DNA from: Planococcus beigongshangi
GTDB taxonomy: Bacteria > Bacillota > Bacilli > Bacillales_A > Planococcaceae
NCBI RefSeq assembly: GCF_016820495.1
Contig: NZ_JADHDU010000004.1
Span: forward strand, 1-64,000
Direction: 5' to 3'
DNA length: 64,000 nucleotides
Shown: in pieces, positions 51,748-58,684 of the stretch
Numbering within the stretch: position 1 is the first letter of the stretch
How the letters are laid out: every line of letters starts with the position of its first letter
The notes under the pieces: model-generated
Told to the model about the DNA's origin: nothing
Seen by the model: the letters and a program-made list of their open reading frames with translations, nothing else
The model's database searches: none
Translations under genes and position numbers: made by a program

Positions 51748-52581
51748 ATGAAAAACAGGAAACTGCCGGTTGTCAAAGTCATGTCTTTTAACATCGCCCA
51801 CGGATTAGGAATGGATGGAGTTACAGACATTGAAAGAACGGCTGCTGTTATAGAAGATTCCTGCGCAACCATCGTCGGCCTGCAGGAGGTCGATCGATTC
51901 TTTGGAGAACGCAGTTCGTTTATGGACCAGGTGGAATGGCTGGGGGAACGGCTTGGCATGTATACCGCTTACGGAGCGAATCTGGATTTTGTCTCAGATG
52001 AGCCGGGGCAGCCGAACCAGCAATACGGTAATGCAATTTTAAGTAAATATCCGATAACTTATACGAAAAATCATCATATGACACCCGTAAAACAATGGTA
52101 CGGAAATGATGAGCAGCGCGGAGTACTGGAAGCGGTCATCGAAATCGATGACAGGGCGGTCAATGTGTTCAATGCCCATCTTTCCTTGAAAGATGAAGAA
52201 CTGAAAGTCAGCGTCGACGAAATTTTGGCTCTGACAGAGAAAAGTAAATTTCCATGCATCATCATGGGGGATTTCAACGCACCGCCGTTTTATGCGCCGA
52301 TTCAGAAGATGGGCCGTCATTTTACAGACTCTTTTCTGGCAATGAAGAACGGGGATGCTTACACATATCCAGCGAATTATTCATACATCAAGACGGGGGT
52401 CGATTTAAAACCGGTCACCCGCATCGATTATATCTTCATCAGCCCGGAGCTGGAAGTGATGCAGACAGCGGCGATTTCAACCGATGTATCCGATCACTTG
52501 CCGATCGTGGCGGATTTGGTGCTGGCAAGAACAAAGCAGAGTCAGCCGGCGGAAGAAAAACGTTCAAAAGCAAAAGCCTGA
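51748..52581 (+). CDS. endonuclease/exonuclease/phosphatase-family protein (EEP 2)
   Basis: A 277-residue paralogue of the preceding protein with the same motif order: SFNIAHG, GLQEVD, EQRGVLEAVIE, VFNAHLSL, MGDFNAPP and SDHLPI. It has a C-terminal basic tail (EEKRSKAKA) and no secretion signal. It has its own promoter with TTWACA repeats upstream, so it may be induced separately, perhaps in phosphate starvation (inference). Start ATG with AAAAGGAGAG. Confidence 0.88.
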   Translation: MKNRKLPVVKVMSFNIAHGLGMDGVTDIERTAAVIEDSCATIVGLQEVDRFFGERSSFMDQVEWLGERLGMYTAYGANLDFVSDEPGQPNQQYGNAILSKYPITYTKNHHMTPVKQWYGNDEQRGVLEAVIEIDDRAVNVFNAHLSLKDEELKVSVDEILALTEKSKFPCIIMGDFNAPPFYAPIQKMGRHFTDSFLAMKNGDAYTYPANYSYIKTGVDLKPVTRIDYIFISPELEVMQTAAISTDVSDHLPIVADLVLARTKQSQPAEEKRSKAKA

Positions 52582-52598
52582 TGACTCTATATAGACGT

Positions 52599-52636
52599 AA
52601 AAAGGGAGAGCCATCGGGGCTCTCTTTTTATTTTTT
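52599..52636 (+). terminator. EEP 2 terminator
   Basis: GAGAGCC-ATCGG-GGCTCTC followed by TTTTTATTTTTT. The first 26 bases recur exactly at 53081. Confidence 0.88.
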
Positions 52637-52697
52637 GAGAAAGAGTTGGAAGTAAGGAAACGATATTGCGCAAAATAGCTGCGCTTTCCTGAAACCC

Positions 52698-52850
52698 GTG
52701 CTCCTGTCTCTGTCCCTGTCCCTGCATCGCTAACGCTAGCTTCGTCGCAAAGCGCTGGCCGGAGGAGCCTGGGCCGCGCTTGGCTCGCGCTGAGCTAACT
52801 TGGACTCGTTACACTTCACTCGAAAGGGAGTCTTCGCTGTTTTGCTCCAT
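52698..52850. repeat. mosaic repeat segment
   Basis: Holds GTGCTCCTGTCTCTG (52698-52712), which recurs at 63013-63027, and CGCTAGCTTCGTCGCAAAG (52734-52752), the reverse complement of 44047-44065. The remainder is not assignable. Confidence 0.5.
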
Positions 52851-52930
52851 ATCTCAATAATCTTCTATAAAGAGCGAATCTGCATATGTGGGTTTACTGA
52901 GAAAAATATAGCTTTTTTCTACAGATCCAG

Positions 52931-53050
52931 AATGCAGCAGCAGGCGGCGACTCCTGCAGGAATAAGAGCTAGTCCTGAGACCCCACAGGAGCGAAGCGAC
53001 GAGGAGGCTCAGGCAGCTCCCTGCGGAAAGCGTCCGGCTGCAGCGGAATG
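52931..53050. repeat. Bacillales-type intergenic repeat
   Basis: GGCGACTCCTGCAGGAATAA, GACCCCACAGGAGCGAAGCG and ACGAGGAGGCTCAGGCAGC, ending in TGCGGAAAGCGTCCG, match a repeat pattern I associate with intergenic regions of many Bacillales. It can fold through ACTCCTG/CAGGAG. Function unknown. Confidence 0.5.
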
Positions 53051-53080
53051 GTTACAGAAGATTATGTTTTTTGACAGCCT

Positions 53081-53113
53081 AAAAAGGGAGAGCCATCGGG
53101 GCTCTCCCTTTTG
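53081..53113. terminator. yhhQ-side copy of the duplicated terminator
   Basis: AAAAGGGAGAGCC-ATCGG-GGCTCTCCCTTTTG can act in both directions; on the minus strand it directly follows the transporter gene. Confidence 0.85.
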
Positions 53114-53117
53114 TTTG

Positions 53118-53747
53118 TCAGCTGTAAACTGCATGTCCAGCCGTCTTTTCGCGGCGGCAAATTTTGACGAGCAGATAGACGAGTGGTGTATCTGCAGCTG
53201 CGACAACCCATTTGAACAGGTATTGCGTGAAGATCATGGCGATCAATGCGCCAGTCGGCATGGTTCCGACAAATGCGATGGTGATGAAAATCGTCGTGTC
53301 AACGAGTTGGCTGACCATCGTCGAAGCGTTATTGCGGACCCATAACCTGGATTCGCCGTGACGCTCTTTTAATTTGTGGAAAATCGTCACATCCAGGTTC
53401 TGACTGATGAAATAAGAAACCAGGCTGGCTAAAGTGACACGGAAGCCTGCTGAAAAGATGGATTCAAAGGAAGCCTGGTCGCCGAAAAATGGAGCTGCCG
53501 GCAAATGGATGGCGAAAAAGATAAACGCCAGCGCGGCAAGCTGGGTGATAAATCCGGCAAAAACCGTTTTGCGGGCAGCTTCTTTCCCGTAGACTTCCGC
53601 AATCGTATCCGTTATCGGGAATGTAAAAACATAGACGATGACGGCTGCCGGAAGTACGAGCCATTCATTGATGCTGAATAATTTCACCGCCAGGATGTTG
53701 GAGAGGATCAATAAACCGACAAATGCGCCGTTCAAATAAAGTAACAT
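53118..53747 (-). CDS. queuosine precursor transporter (YhhQ/QPTR family)
   Basis: A 209-residue membrane protein with six helices (former DUF165). Family signatures include NILAVKLF near the N terminus, the FPITDTIAEVYGKEAARK loop with acidic and basic residues in the membrane, and ASLVSYFISQNLDV. It imports preQ0/preQ1-type queuosine precursors. It is the second gene of a preQ1-riboswitch operon 12 nt after queF, which supports this role. Start with AAGGGG. Confidence 0.9.
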   Translation of the reverse strand: MLLYLNGAFVGLLILSNILAVKLFSINEWLVLPAAVIVYVFTFPITDTIAEVYGKEAARKTVFAGFITQLAALAFIFFAIHLPAAPFFGDQASFESIFSAGFRVTLASLVSYFISQNLDVTIFHKLKERHGESRLWVRNNASTMVSQLVDTTIFITIAFVGTMPTGALIAMIFTQYLFKWVVAAADTPLVYLLVKICRREKTAGHAVYS

Positions 53748-53759
53748 GGTCCAGGCCCC

Positions 53760-54254
53760 TTATCGGTTGGTGATCGTTTCGGGATTCATGTCGTGATTCA
53801 TCATCCGGTACGATGCCATTTCCTCATATTTTGTTCCAGGTCTGCCGTAATTCGTATACGGGTCGATCGATAAGCCGCCGCGCGGAGTGAACTTGCCCCA
53901 TACTTCGATATAACGGGGATCCAGCAAGTCGATCAAATCGTTCATGATGATGTTGACGACATCTTCATGGAAGTCGCCGTGATTGCGGAAACTGAAGAAA
54001 TACAATTTCAGTGATTTGCTTTCAACCAGTTTTTTATCGGGAATGAAGCTCAGGTAAATCGTCGCAAAATCCGGCTGGCCGGTCTGTGGGCACAGCGATG
54101 TGAATTCCGGATTGTTGAACTTCACGAAATAATCCCGCGTATGCATATTGTCGATCGCTTCCAGCACTTCCGGTGCATACTCGTACTTATATTTGGTATC
54201 CTGATTGCCGAGCAGCGTTAAATGATCCAATGTATCTTCGTTTCTTCCTGCCAT
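53760..54254 (-). CDS. queF: NADPH-dependent 7-cyano-7-deazaguanine reductase
   Basis: Reduces preQ0 to preQ1 in queuosine tRNA-modification synthesis. The 164 residues match the short (Bacillus) QueF type: [13 protein letters not shown] with Cys55 forming the thioimide and Asp62, and the QueF motif [21 protein letters not shown]. No queCDE genes are adjacent; with the transporter this looks like a salvage operon. Expression is under a preQ1 riboswitch and a second hairpin that covers the ribosome site. Confidence 0.97.
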   Translation of the reverse strand: MAGRNEDTLDHLTLLGNQDTKYKYEYAPEVLEAIDNMHTRDYFVKFNNPEFTSLCPQTGQPDFATIYLSFIPDKKLVESKSLKLYFFSFRNHGDFHEDVVNIIMNDLIDLLDPRYIEVWGKFTPRGGLSIDPYTNYGRPGTKYEEMASYRMMNHDMNPETITNR

Positions 54255-54292
54255 TAAAAAAAGCCTCCTTGAATTGGGCTTCGGAAGAGGCT
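54255..54292 (-). promoter_or_regulatory. second hairpin covering the queF ribosome site
   Basis: On the minus strand, AGCCTCTT (54285-54292 region) pairs with AAGGAGGCT (54262-54270), which contains the queF Shine-Dalgarno. Seven T follow up to the ATG. It has the shape of a second terminator and of a ribosome-site sequestering stem. Confidence 0.6.
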
Positions 54293-54301
54293 ATAAAAAA
54301 G

Positions 54302-54336
54302 GAAAAGAAAAAGCCGAATCGCATGTGGATTCGGCT
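54302..54336 (-). terminator. riboswitch-controlled terminator
   Basis: Minus strand: AGCCGAATC-N7-GATTCGGCT followed by TTTTTCTTTT, just downstream of the preQ1 aptamer. Expected to form when preQ1 is bound. Confidence 0.85.
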
Positions 54337-54343
54337 GAGTTTC

Positions 54344-54390
54344 AAAATCCATAGTTTTTTATAGAGGGTGAAATGCTATGAACCTCTCCC
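54344..54390 (-). ncRNA. preQ1-I riboswitch
   Basis: The minus strand reads GAGAGGTTCATAGC, then ATTTC, then ACCCTCTATAAAAAACTA, the conserved class I preQ1 aptamer: P1 AGAGG/CCTCT, the C-loop, and the A-rich tail that makes the H-type pseudoknot. It lies 90-135 nt upstream of queF. Confidence 0.93.
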
Positions 54391-54467
54391 GTTGCCGGGT
54401 TATTTAATTTCCTCATTCATCTTATAAGAACAGGGGATTGCTGTCAATCCCGCTTCGCTTTTCTATT

Positions 54468-55772
54468 TTACATGACCGTCTGGCTGTGTCGGTGGTTGAT
54501 GATATTATCATGCGACTGCCGGATTTTCACGACATTCCTGATGATGAAACGGCTCTTCGGCATCGTCGGCATCCGCGCCATATCATAACTTAAATCTTGT
54601 TCCGGCACGGTGTAGGTGATGTTTTCCGTCAAGTATTTAAAGAATGCCTGCATGACCATCACCGTCATCCACTCGCCTGCGCAGCGGTGGCCGGCATGGA
54701 CATCGCCGCCGCCCTGCGGTACGAAAGCAAACGGGCTGCCTTTCCAGTTTTCAAAGCGTTCCGGTATGAATTCATCGGCGTTTTCCCAATGGTCGGGATG
54801 CCTGTTCGTACCGAACAGATCCAATACGACCAGCATGCCTTCTTTCACATGATAGCCATGCCAGACGAAATCGCGGTTCGCTTTTGCCGCCATCGCTGGA
54901 GCAAACGGATAATAACGGCGCACTTCCTGGGCGAAAAGCTTGCTGAAATTATTTTCATCGGCCTGCAATTTCGGTTTCATGTCCGGATATTCATGGATCG
55001 CCAACGCTCCGAAGACGATCAGATAGGCTGCTGCGATGATCGGCCGGTAAGCATTGTTCAAATCGACCGCAGCGACATCAAGGTCGAGTAATTCGCCATC
55101 CGGTGATTTTTGCATTGCCACAATATAAGCGGCTGTATGGGAAGGGGGTGAATAAACCCGGGACCGGATATCCCGGATAATGCCTTTCAGCCAGGCTTCA
55201 TGGCTTTTCCGCGCTTCCGCTCCTTCTTTGAAGCGGCTGATACCGCCAAAAGAATCCACCATTGCAACAAGTTCCAGGGTCCGCTGCTCCACTTCGCTTT
55301 CTTTCAGCGGCAACCCTGCCCAGTTCATGATGGAACGAGCCAAAACTTCTTCAATTTCATCCAGCAATAAAATTTCATCCATGCTTTCCCATTGCGAAGC
55401 TTTTCGGTCCAGCTCCTCAATGGCCAACCGCTTCATATCCTCAAGACGCTCTGGCGTCATCATGGACAAAAACATGCGCTTCTGATGATGGTGGTCTTCT
55501 CCGTCACGCCCGTGCAGTCCGCCTTCTCCGAGTAAGGTCTTTTTCAGCGGTTTCGGCGCCGCTCCAGCCCGTTTGAAGTATTTATTGTCATAAAAGACGG
55601 CAGCCGCTTCTTCCCCGGCGATGCAAAGGGATTTTTTACCCAATAAACGTGCTTCGAAGATATCTGATTTCAATTCTTTGCGTCGGCTCGGCAGAAAGTT
55701 GAATCCTTCGTTGATCAAAGACAGGGTGCTGTCGAATTCTTTTGCTCTCGGAATCGGCTTTTTTACTCGCAT
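54468..55772 (-). CDS. cytochrome P450 peroxygenase, CYP152 family (possible fatty-acid decarboxylase)
   Basis: Soluble H2O2-dependent P450 acting on fatty acids, 434 residues. The heme ligand is Cys364 in GHRCAGEW after the CYP152-specific QGGGDVHAG; Arg243 in NNAYRPII is the carboxylate-binding Arg. The residue equivalent to position 85 of BSbeta/OleT is His87 (GGLHGRDG). In OleT this His favours decarboxylation to terminal alkenes, while BSbeta has Gln and hydroxylates. A C-terminal extension of about 15 residues is present. Start preceded by GAAGGAGGA. Confidence 0.9.
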   Translation of the reverse strand: MRVKKPIPRAKEFDSTLSLINEGFNFLPSRRKELKSDIFEARLLGKKSLCIAGEEAAAVFYDNKYFKRAGAAPKPLKKTLLGEGGLHGRDGEDHHHQKRMFLSMMTPERLEDMKRLAIEELDRKASQWESMDEILLLDEIEEVLARSIMNWAGLPLKESEVEQRTLELVAMVDSFGGISRFKEGAEARKSHEAWLKGIIRDIRSRVYSPPSHTAAYIVAMQKSPDGELLDLDVAAVDLNNAYRPIIAAAYLIVFGALAIHEYPDMKPKLQADENNFSKLFAQEVRRYYPFAPAMAAKANRDFVWHGYHVKEGMLVVLDLFGTNRHPDHWENADEFIPERFENWKGSPFAFVPQGGGDVHAGHRCAGEWMTVMVMQAFFKYLTENITYTVPEQDLSYDMARMPTMPKSRFIIRNVVKIRQSHDNIINHRHSQTVM

Positions 55773-55931
55773 GAATCTATTTCCTCCTTCGGATTATATG
55801 AACTGGCTAAAAACAATTAGGTTTATATAAAAACCCATACCCGCACTGGCTTGGCTTAAACACAGGCTGCGGAGAGGCGACGCCTATGCTGAAGTGATAT
55901 AAGATGAAAGGGAATTAAAAAATAATCATGC

Positions 55932-56885
55932 ATGAAGAAAGCGGTGAGTTCCATCAACTTATACAATTCTGGAAGACCGACGCCACAGAGCCTGGCATGG
56001 ATTGAAAATAGCACTGGACAAAAAATCGACACCGATCAAATAAAGAGCATGCCCGGAGGTGCGTCTTCACTGGTTTTTGAAATTCCGTTCACCGCAGAGA
56101 GCGGGCAGGAAGCGCTGATATTGCGGCTATTTCATAACAAGGAATGGCTGCAGCAGGAACCGGATCTCGTCAGACATGAAAGTGAAAGCCTGAAGCGGGC
56201 AGCCTTCTCTAAAATAGCGACGCCTGAATTTATTGATGGAGATGAGTCTGGGGAGTTTTGCGGTATGCCGGCGGTGCTGATGTCGAAGCTGCCGGGAGAG
56301 CCGCTCTTGAACGCGGCAGATCTAGATAGCTGGCTGGACGGAATGGCCCAACAGCTGGCCGGGATCCACGCAGTGGAAACAACAGGTTTCAATTTTGAAT
56401 ATTATTCCTATAACGATGCGCTAAAGCTGGAAAAACAATTATGGTCGAAACTTCCTGCAGAGTGGATGCGGGCATTCTTTGTGGTGGCAGGGGTCAGACC
56501 ATCTGCCCCACTCCGGTTCATCCATCGTGATTACCATCCGGCAAATATACTTTGGGAAGAAAATCGGATTACGGGAGTTGTAGATTGGGTCAATGCCTGT
56601 GTGGGGCCCGCCGGAGTTGATGTCGGCCATTGCCGGGTCAATTTAGCCCAATCACACGGCATTGCGACAGCTGATGAGTTTTTGGAATGTTACATGCGTC
56701 ATGCCGGCCCTGCTTTTGCCTATGATCCTTATTGGGATCTGGTATCGCTGACGGATATCCTCGATGGACCGCCAAAAGTCTATAGCGGCTGGACGGCGCT
56801 CGGCATGAGCGGCTTGTCCGATGAATTGATCCGGCACCGGCTGGACCAGTATCTGTTGACCCTGCTCGAGCGTTTTGATGAATGA
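55932..56885 (+). CDS. aminoglycoside phosphotransferase-family (APH-like) kinase
   Basis: A 317-residue protein-kinase-like phosphotransferase. The catalytic loop is FIHRDYHPANILW and the magnesium motif is GVVDWVNACVGP (Asp-Trp); an N-terminal GGASSLVFEI resembles the glycine loop. The family covers antibiotic, choline, homoserine and other small-molecule kinases, and nothing here singles out a substrate. No strong ribosome site precedes the ATG, so the exact start is uncertain. Confidence 0.85.
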   Translation: MKKAVSSINLYNSGRPTPQSLAWIENSTGQKIDTDQIKSMPGGASSLVFEIPFTAESGQEALILRLFHNKEWLQQEPDLVRHESESLKRAAFSKIATPEFIDGDESGEFCGMPAVLMSKLPGEPLLNAADLDSWLDGMAQQLAGIHAVETTGFNFEYYSYNDALKLEKQLWSKLPAEWMRAFFVVAGVRPSAPLRFIHRDYHPANILWEENRITGVVDWVNACVGPAGVDVGHCRVNLAQSHGIATADEFLECYMRHAGPAFAYDPYWDLVSLTDILDGPPKVYSGWTALGMSGLSDELIRHRLDQYLLTLLERFDE

Positions 56886-56893
56886 GCTGGCAG

Positions 56894-56918
56894 GTTTGAT
56901 TTCTCCGATTTAGGAAAT
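56894..56918 (+). promoter_or_regulatory. sigma-B-like promoter of the DksA-like gene
   Basis: GTTTGA - 13 bp - GGAAAT, the same spacing as at 43602. The related B. subtilis yocK is a sigma-B gene. Confidence 0.45.
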
Positions 56919-56952
56919 ATACAATACAAGTAGTTTTTTAGGAGGAATCGGC

Positions 56953-57501
56953 ATGACAGACCAACAGATGGAACAACTGAAAAAGCAATTGACTGACCAA
57001 TTGGCAGAGCTTGAAGAGCGGGTGGAGCATACAGAGGAATTTGAAACAACTGAGCTTTCGAATTACGACAACCACCCGGCGGATAATGCCACAGATCTTT
57101 TTGATCAGGAAAGAGGAATGGCATTGACGCAGTTTAAGGAAGAAGAAATAACGGACCTTAAAGCAGCTTTAGCGGCGATTGAAGATGGAACATACGGGAA
57201 ATGTGCGGAATGCGGCAAGGAAATCCCTTATGAACGGATGGAAGCTCTTCCGACGGCGTTGACTTGCATCGATCACGCGGAAAGCGATTTGGATCTTGAA
57301 AGCCGTCCGGTCGAAGAAGACGTACTGGAAAGTTCCACAGGACAGCCAGTTGAAAAAGAAGACAGCAGAATCCGGGATTATAATGACAGTTTTGAAGATG
57401 TGGAAGGTTTCGGCTCCTCAGATGGCCCGCAGGATCAGCCGGGAGATGACGAGCAGATGGGTGATTTTTACGATGGTGAGGGCGAAGACGAAAAAGGCTG
57501 A
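56953..57501 (+). CDS. TraR/DksA-family protein, YteA/YocK-like
   Basis: A 182-residue protein: an N-terminal coiled coil (about 1-75, QLKKQLTDQLAELEERV...), the zinc-finger region KCAECGKEIPYERMEALPTALTCIDHA (about 85-110) in which the usual fourth Cys is His, and an acidic C-terminal tail (about 120-182). Its relatives are general-stress and spore-associated proteins. Whether it acts on RNA polymerase like DksA is unproven. Start with AGGAGGA; a sigma-B-like promoter lies upstream. Confidence 0.88.
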   Translation: MTDQQMEQLKKQLTDQLAELEERVEHTEEFETTELSNYDNHPADNATDLFDQERGMALTQFKEEEITDLKAALAAIEDGTYGKCAECGKEIPYERMEALPTALTCIDHAESDLDLESRPVEEDVLESSTGQPVEKEDSRIRDYNDSFEDVEGFGSSDGPQDQPGDDEQMGDFYDGEGEDEKG

Positions 57502-57502
57502 T

Positions 57503-57545
57503 AAGAAATGTCCGGCATTCAATTGCCGGGACATTTCTTTTTTTG
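57503..57545 (+). terminator. DksA-like gene terminator
   Basis: AAGAAATGTCCGGCA-N6-TGCCGGGACATTTCTT with T run. Confidence 0.9.
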
Positions 57546-57609
57546 GATAGCTTGGCTAAACTGGACGAACTAACACATTTCCCGGGAAATATAGTGAGGT
57601 GGGCAACGG

Positions 57610-57972
57610 ATGGGCAATTTGGAACAGGAGATTTACGAATTGGAATGCAGCCATATCAGGCCGGACGTCCGCGTATCGAAGGAAAAGCTCAGCAAAGTGC
57701 TGGATGATGAGTTTTACGAGTTCGGCAGCAGCGGAAGGATATTTCTGCGTGCGGAATATGACGGAGACCATGCTTTGGAGCCGGATGATATGGAGATAAT
57801 GGATTTTCAGATGCACCTACTCGGAGATGAAGCAGTTCTCACGACTTACCGCATTGAAAACCGCACGACCGGCAGAAACAGCAACCGCAGTTCGGTATGG
57901 AAAAAACGGGCGACCGGCTGGAAATTATTTTTTCATCAGGGTACGCTAACGGGGCAGGCGGGTTTAGGATGA
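57610..57972 (+). CDS. DUF4440 (SnoaL/NTF2-like) protein
   Basis: A 120-residue cytoplasmic protein of the NTF2-like fold. The order helix-rich N terminus, LSKVLDDEFYEFGSSGRIF, a central strand pair and the C-terminal WKKRATGWKLFFHQGTL is typical of DUF4440. Such proteins bind small ligands or act as enzymes; the role is unknown. GTGAGGTGGG precedes the ATG. The DCC gene follows 53 nt later. Confidence 0.85.
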   Translation: MGNLEQEIYELECSHIRPDVRVSKEKLSKVLDDEFYEFGSSGRIFLRAEYDGDHALEPDDMEIMDFQMHLLGDEAVLTTYRIENRTTGRNSNRSSVWKKRATGWKLFFHQGTLTGQAGLG

Positions 57973-58025
57973 AATCAGAAAGGCTATTTATAGAGAAGAG
58001 ACTTTTTGCAGAGGAGGAAAAGACG

Positions 58026-58424
58026 ATGGAACATGCAATAGTATTATTTGACGGCGACTGCAATTTCTGTGATTCGAGTGTCCAATTCATCATCAATCAT
58101 GATCCGGCCGGTTATTTCCATTTTGCTTCGCTGCAAAGTGAAGTCGGTGAAAAACTATCCCGCGAATACAATATCCCGGACGATGTAGACAGTCTGGTCT
58201 TGATACAGAATGGTGAAGCTTATGTAAAATCGGAAGGCGCACTGCGGATTTCGCATCACCTGACAGGCCTCTGGAAACTGGCTTATCATCTGCGGCCATT
58301 CCCAGCTGCAATTCGTGATGGGGCATATGACATCATCGCAAACAACCGCTACAAGGTGTTCGGCAAGCTGAACAGCTGCATGCTGCCGCCTCCGCACATC
58401 CGCAAACGATTTTTGGATAAATAA
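58026..58424 (+). CDS. DCC-family thiol-disulfide oxidoreductase
   Basis: A 132-residue thioredoxin-like protein of the DCC/YuxK family, recognised by the N-terminal FDGDCNFCDSSVQFI (D-x-D-C-x-x-C) and the C-terminal RYKVFGKLNSCMLP. Predicted to act on intracellular disulfides, although no substrate is known. Start 58026 has GAGGAGGA; a longer in-frame reading overlapping the previous gene is rejected. Confidence 0.9.
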   Translation: MEHAIVLFDGDCNFCDSSVQFIINHDPAGYFHFASLQSEVGEKLSREYNIPDDVDSLVLIQNGEAYVKSEGALRISHHLTGLWKLAYHLRPFPAAIRDGAYDIIANNRYKVFGKLNSCMLPPPHIRKRFLDK

Positions 58425-58430
58425 AATGAG

Positions 58431-58468
58431 AGCCCGTGCCGGATAAGTTTTCCGGCACGGGCTTTTTA
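58431..58468 (+). terminator. DCC gene terminator
   Basis: AGCCCGTGCCGGA-N7-TCCGGCACGGGCT followed by T. Confidence 0.92.
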
Positions 58469-58484
58469 GTGATCAAACTCCGGC

Positions 58485-58684
58485 GCTGCCGTGGCAAAGA
58501 GCGCCATTCTGCCGGTTCGTCTTATGCCTTTCAGAGCTTAACGGGCGCCGTCGCTTTTCTCGTGTCCAGACTCAGGCTGCCCAGCTCTTCGGGTCATAAG
58601 CCATCCCGGCTGCCGTGGCAAAGAGCGCCACTCTGCCGGTTCGTCTTATGCCTTTCAGAGCTTAACGGGCGCCGTCGCTTTTCT
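58485..58684 (+). repeat. dispersed intergenic repeat, copy B (tandem)
   Basis: A 76-bp block beginning GCTGCCGTGGCAAAGAGCGCC and ending GTCGCTTTTCT occurs at 58485-58560 and again at 58609-58684, differing at one base. Between them lies GTCCAGACTCAGG...AGCTCTTCGGGTCATAAGCC. The unit length is 124 bp. Same family as copies at 5983 and 44041. It abuts the stop codon of the DUF3238-like gene. Confidence 0.8.

Larger units (their letters stand above)
52582..53117. other. intergenic mosaic between two copies of one terminator
   Basis: A 536-bp gene-free gap. Its ends are two copies of the same 26-bp terminator sequence (52599-52624 and 53081-53106). Between them lie at least two repeat types, described separately. 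A rightward frame across it is a by-product and has no ribosome site. Confidence 0.6.

Noticed and set aside
52800-53345. Rightward 181-codon frame
   Set aside because: It spans repeat DNA and a terminator and then runs antisense through the yhhQ transporter; low-complexity composition and no ribosome site.
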